From contig JAFGHY010000005.1 in the NCBI GenBank assembly GCA_016929855.1, forward strand, positions 1-32,846: a DNA stretch of 32,846 bases, given 5' to 3'. The translations under genes were made by a program, and so were the position numbers. Positions 31,213 to 32,846 of this stretch are shown here, piece by piece. Source of the DNA: Candidatus Woesearchaeota archaeon (GTDB lineage: Archaea; Nanobdellota; Nanobdellia; Woesearchaeales; JAHJEM01). The notes beneath the pieces were generated by a model. It made no database searches, was not told where the DNA came from, and saw only the letters and a program-made list of their open reading frames with translations. Within the stretch, counting starts at the first letter, position 1; the number at the start of each line of letters is the position of its first letter.

Positions 31213-31232
31213 ATTTAAATAGTTGTCGATTT
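31213..31232 (-). promoter_or_regulatory. Shared surface-gene promoter motif, copy 2
   Basis: On the minus strand the motif reads AAATCGACAACTATTTAAAT. It lies about 69 bp before the GTG at 31148 and matches copy 1 at 19 of 20 positions. Confidence 0.6.
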
Positions 31233-31332
31233 TAAGGCAGAAGAATTTTTTACTGCATAATAACTACCAATATTGTTTTGTCGACGTGAAACATAAAGAA
31301 TTAGGATTATCGAAATCAAAAACACGCCCTAA

Positions 31333-31419
31333 ATGCTCAAATTCCTGGAAAAATTTGGCAAGATCAAAGCAGGATTTAATCTGAACGAGGTATGCAACTG
31401 GCAAAAATCCACGGTATAA
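31333..31419 (+). CDS. Possible 28-residue ORF in the gap between surface genes
   Basis: The 343-bp gap between the two surface genes contains copy 2 of the promoter motif and this + strand frame. It starts MLKFLEKFGKIKAGFNLNEV and ends at TAA 31417-31419. The composition is protein-like, but it has no ribosome site and no clear TATA box at leaderless spacing. It may be a remnant of a lost gene or chance. Confidence 0.2.
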   Translation: MLKFLEKFGKIKAGFNLNEVCNWQKSTV

Positions 31420-31500
31420 AAACCGAGGCATGCTTCTTCAATAACAATCAAGAATGATTATTCAAATAAAAGAAAAAAAAGAAAAATATCCAACAATTGC

Positions 31501-32193
31501 TCAGACCAGTTCTACCCAGAAGTAATAGGTGTCAGCAGTAGTATCTCCGCCGTCTCCATTCTCAGGGAGAATCATCTGATAGTCTGCAGTTTCAGCTCTG
31601 TATGCGTTCTGGTCCTCTTGAACAGGTGTTGCAAATACTATGCTTGCCCCATCTGTCAGACTGTATGTTTTCCAGTAATCTCCTGCACCTGCTTGTAACG
31701 TCAGAGCATAGTCTGATGTCAATGTGCTGAAAATTCCTGAACCGATGTTCTCTGCAGTGTTGTTGAATGTGTTTGTGTAGTTGTCTGCATCTCCAGCTGT
31801 CGCCAACCACGTGAAGTTAGCTGTAACTGCGGTAGCATCGGCATCTGCAAGGCTTGTCCAGGTTACTGAACTTTCATTGCATGCATAAACCATCTCGCCT
31901 GCAGCTGTCCACACGTACATCTCATTCCTGTCTTCGTCACCGAGTACGATGTTTCCTGAAACTTCTCCAAATACACCAACCCACCGGTATGTTGAGACGT
32001 TTACAGTTAAGTTTGTTGTACTTATGTTGCCTGCTTCGACGTTGATGCTTCCTGCATCGGTGATATTGTATTCACCGTGGTCTACAGCAGTCGTGACAGT
32101 CGCACCTCCTGGTTCAACTGCCATCGCGTTTCCGACATACAGCAAGAATAAGCTAAGAATTACTAATAGCATTGCTGTCTTCTCTTGTCGCAT
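31501..32193 (-). CDS. Secreted surface protein, paralogue 2
   Basis: From ATG 32193 (GGAGGTGA site) the product has 230 residues with a signal peptide ending GNAMAVEPGG. The mature part mirrors paralogue 1: INVEAGNISTTNLTVNVSTYRWVG, IVLGDEDRNEMYVWTAAGEMVYAC, NIGSGIFSTLTSDYAL and QMILPENGDGGDTTADTYYFWVE. It has no C-terminal membrane helix, so it is released or held by another component such as a surface array. A tandem duplication with divergence fits. The ORF track MTRNGG start lies upstream of the ribosome site. Confidence 0.78.
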   Translation of the reverse strand: MRQEKTAMLLVILSLFLLYVGNAMAVEPGGATVTTAVDHGEYNITDAGSINVEAGNISTTNLTVNVSTYRWVGVFGEVSGNIVLGDEDRNEMYVWTAAGEMVYACNESSVTWTSLADADATAVTANFTWLATAGDADNYTNTFNNTAENIGSGIFSTLTSDYALTLQAGAGDYWKTYSLTDGASIVFATPVQEDQNAYRAETADYQMILPENGDGGDTTADTYYFWVELV

Positions 32194-32283
32194 CTGTTCA
32201 CCTCCGTTTCTAGTCATTACTGTCCTTTAAGAATCATGAATCCTAAAGGAAAATTGTTACTTACACCTAACTCTGATATTATT

Positions 32284-32300
32284 CGTTTATATAGTTTTCG
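32284..32300 (-). promoter_or_regulatory. Shared surface-gene promoter motif, diverged copy 3
   Basis: On the minus strand this reads as AACCGAAAACTATATAAAC. It keeps the order of the conserved element, then TATA, but is less similar to copies 1 and 2. It lies about 92 bp before the ATG at 32193, leaving a leader near 70 nt. Confidence 0.45.
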
Positions 32301-32670
32301 GTTCAAGTAAAATCAAACATTCAAATTAGCACTCTACAGCCCCCGAATAATAGTTACTCAGAAATGAATACATGAGATAATTCAAAGATTTTTTGGGATT
32401 TCTAAATAATCAACCCGCGACATCATAAGATGAATTAGTTAAACAATACTCTAACAAACAATACAAACGTAATAACTTAGCCTGATAGCAAGCAATTAAG
32501 CCCTTAGAAAAGGTTGTTGCACACAGTGTAAAAAAAGCGATATATTTATAAAAGCGAAATCGAATTGAAAATCATTGAAAAATGCTGTTGCATTGGCTGG
32601 AAAAAATTGAGCTGATTTGCATTAAATAAGGGAATAATTCATTTTTATAACATTTTAGAGGTGAGGAAAA
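32301..32670 (+). promoter_or_regulatory. AT-rich gap with two TATA boxes and possible 15-residue ORF
   Basis: This gap is AT-rich. TTTATAAAAG (about 32545-32554) lies about 32 bp before an ATG at 32582. That ATG opens a 15-codon frame (MLLHWLEKIELICIK) ending at 32629. A second TATA-like TTTTTATAAC (about 32642-32651) lies about 25 bp before the CTG at 32671. The short frame may be a leader peptide or noise. I see no other gene here. Confidence 0.3.
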
Positions 32671-32846
32671 CTGAATACTGACAATCCAAGAGAGAGAGAT
32701 TATTCTAATTCATTATCGCCTTTTGTGTTCCATGATGGAACGCGTGCCTCTAACATTTCTGAGCTAATCCAAAAAATCAAGGATTTGGACGACAATACCT
32801 TCAACAGGTTCGTGAACCAGGAAAAACATGATTTTGCAGAGTGGAT
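32671..32846 (+). CDS. DUF5752-like protein, partial, apparent CTG start
   Basis: The open frame runs off the right edge and encodes FVFHDGTRASNISELIQ, then KIKDLDDNTFNRFVNQEKHDFAEW. This matches a short domain (F.V.DGT...L.EL...L..M...F..HVN.E.NDF..W) common in archaea and related to DUF5752. No ATG, GTG or TTG precedes the domain in frame. The best start is CTG 32671 with GAGGTGAGG just upstream. It is absent from the ORF track because of the edge and start codon. The function of the domain is not established. Confidence 0.6.
   Translation, partial: MNTDNPRERDYSNSLSPFVFHDGTRASNISELIQKIKDLDDNTFNRFVNQEKHDFAEW

Noticed and set aside
403-32595. Recurring TGTTGCA / TGCAACA words in intergenic regions (near 504, 3063, 32513, 32585)
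   Set aside because: A 7-mer is expected about four times on two strands in a window of this size, so the count is not remarkable.
1-32846. tRNA, rRNA and transposase genes
   Set aside because: I searched by eye for T-loop GTTCRA blocks with acceptor pairing, rRNA-like blocks and DDE or Y1 transposase motifs and saw none. A dedicated tRNA scan could still find an intron-containing tRNA.

Overview
The window looks like a chromosome segment from an archaeon, most likely a DPANN lineage close to Woesearchaeota or Pacearchaeota. The evidence is an Orc1/Cdc6 initiator, the archaeal ArvABC (OapABC) GTPase cluster, archease with RtcB, an archaeal class I CCA-adding enzyme, an Ogg2-type DNA glycosylase, class III (QxSxE) pilin-like signal peptides, and many genes whose ATG lies about 25-30 bp downstream of a TATA box (leaderless type). 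Genes inside operons instead carry GGTGA-type Shine-Dalgarno sites. Taxonomy is inferred from gene content only; no rRNA or tRNA gene was found.

Region 1 (1-6400) is replication-linked. It holds a partial membrane protein, a structured dyad, cdc6, a leader followed by three overlapping microprotein genes, a metallophosphoesterase, arvA-arvB-arvC, TatD nuclease and two small conserved-looking genes. In other archaea the Arv/Oap genes are reported near replication origins, so cdc6 beside them makes this a candidate origin region. A two-hairpin repeat lies between arvB and arvC, and a second copy lies at 23.1-23.3 kb.

Region 2 (6400-12400) holds the archease-RtcB RNA ligase pair, a secreted acidic membrane-anchored protein, two type IV pilin-like genes (the second with a very large ectodomain) and a YrdC/Sua5 tRNA-modification enzyme.

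Region 3 (12400-18000) is the most unusual. It has an orphan ParA ATPase, a AAA+ ATPase and a long coiled-coil protein on the minus strand, and, diverging from them, a subtilisin-like protease without a signal peptide plus a translationally coupled small protein. I do not recognise this arrangement as a described system.

Region 4 (18000-23300) holds a Cys-rich lipoprotein interrupted by an in-frame stop, a DNA repair pair (Ogg2 glycosylase and AlkD-like), and an oxidative-stress cluster. That cluster consists of a Fur/PerR regulator, superoxide dismutase and a peroxiredoxin with a one-base frameshift right after its peroxidatic Cys. A C39-peptidase-like protein lacking its catalytic residues follows.

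Region 5 (23300-32846) holds a MoxR/BchI-type ATPase with a VWA partner, a polyprenol kinase-like protein, a small multidrug export family protein, CCA-adding enzyme, a small membrane protein, a 570-residue membrane-anchored exoprotein and two tandem paralogous secreted proteins. The last three genes share a nearly identical promoter motif. A DUF5752-like gene that seems to start at CTG runs off the right end.
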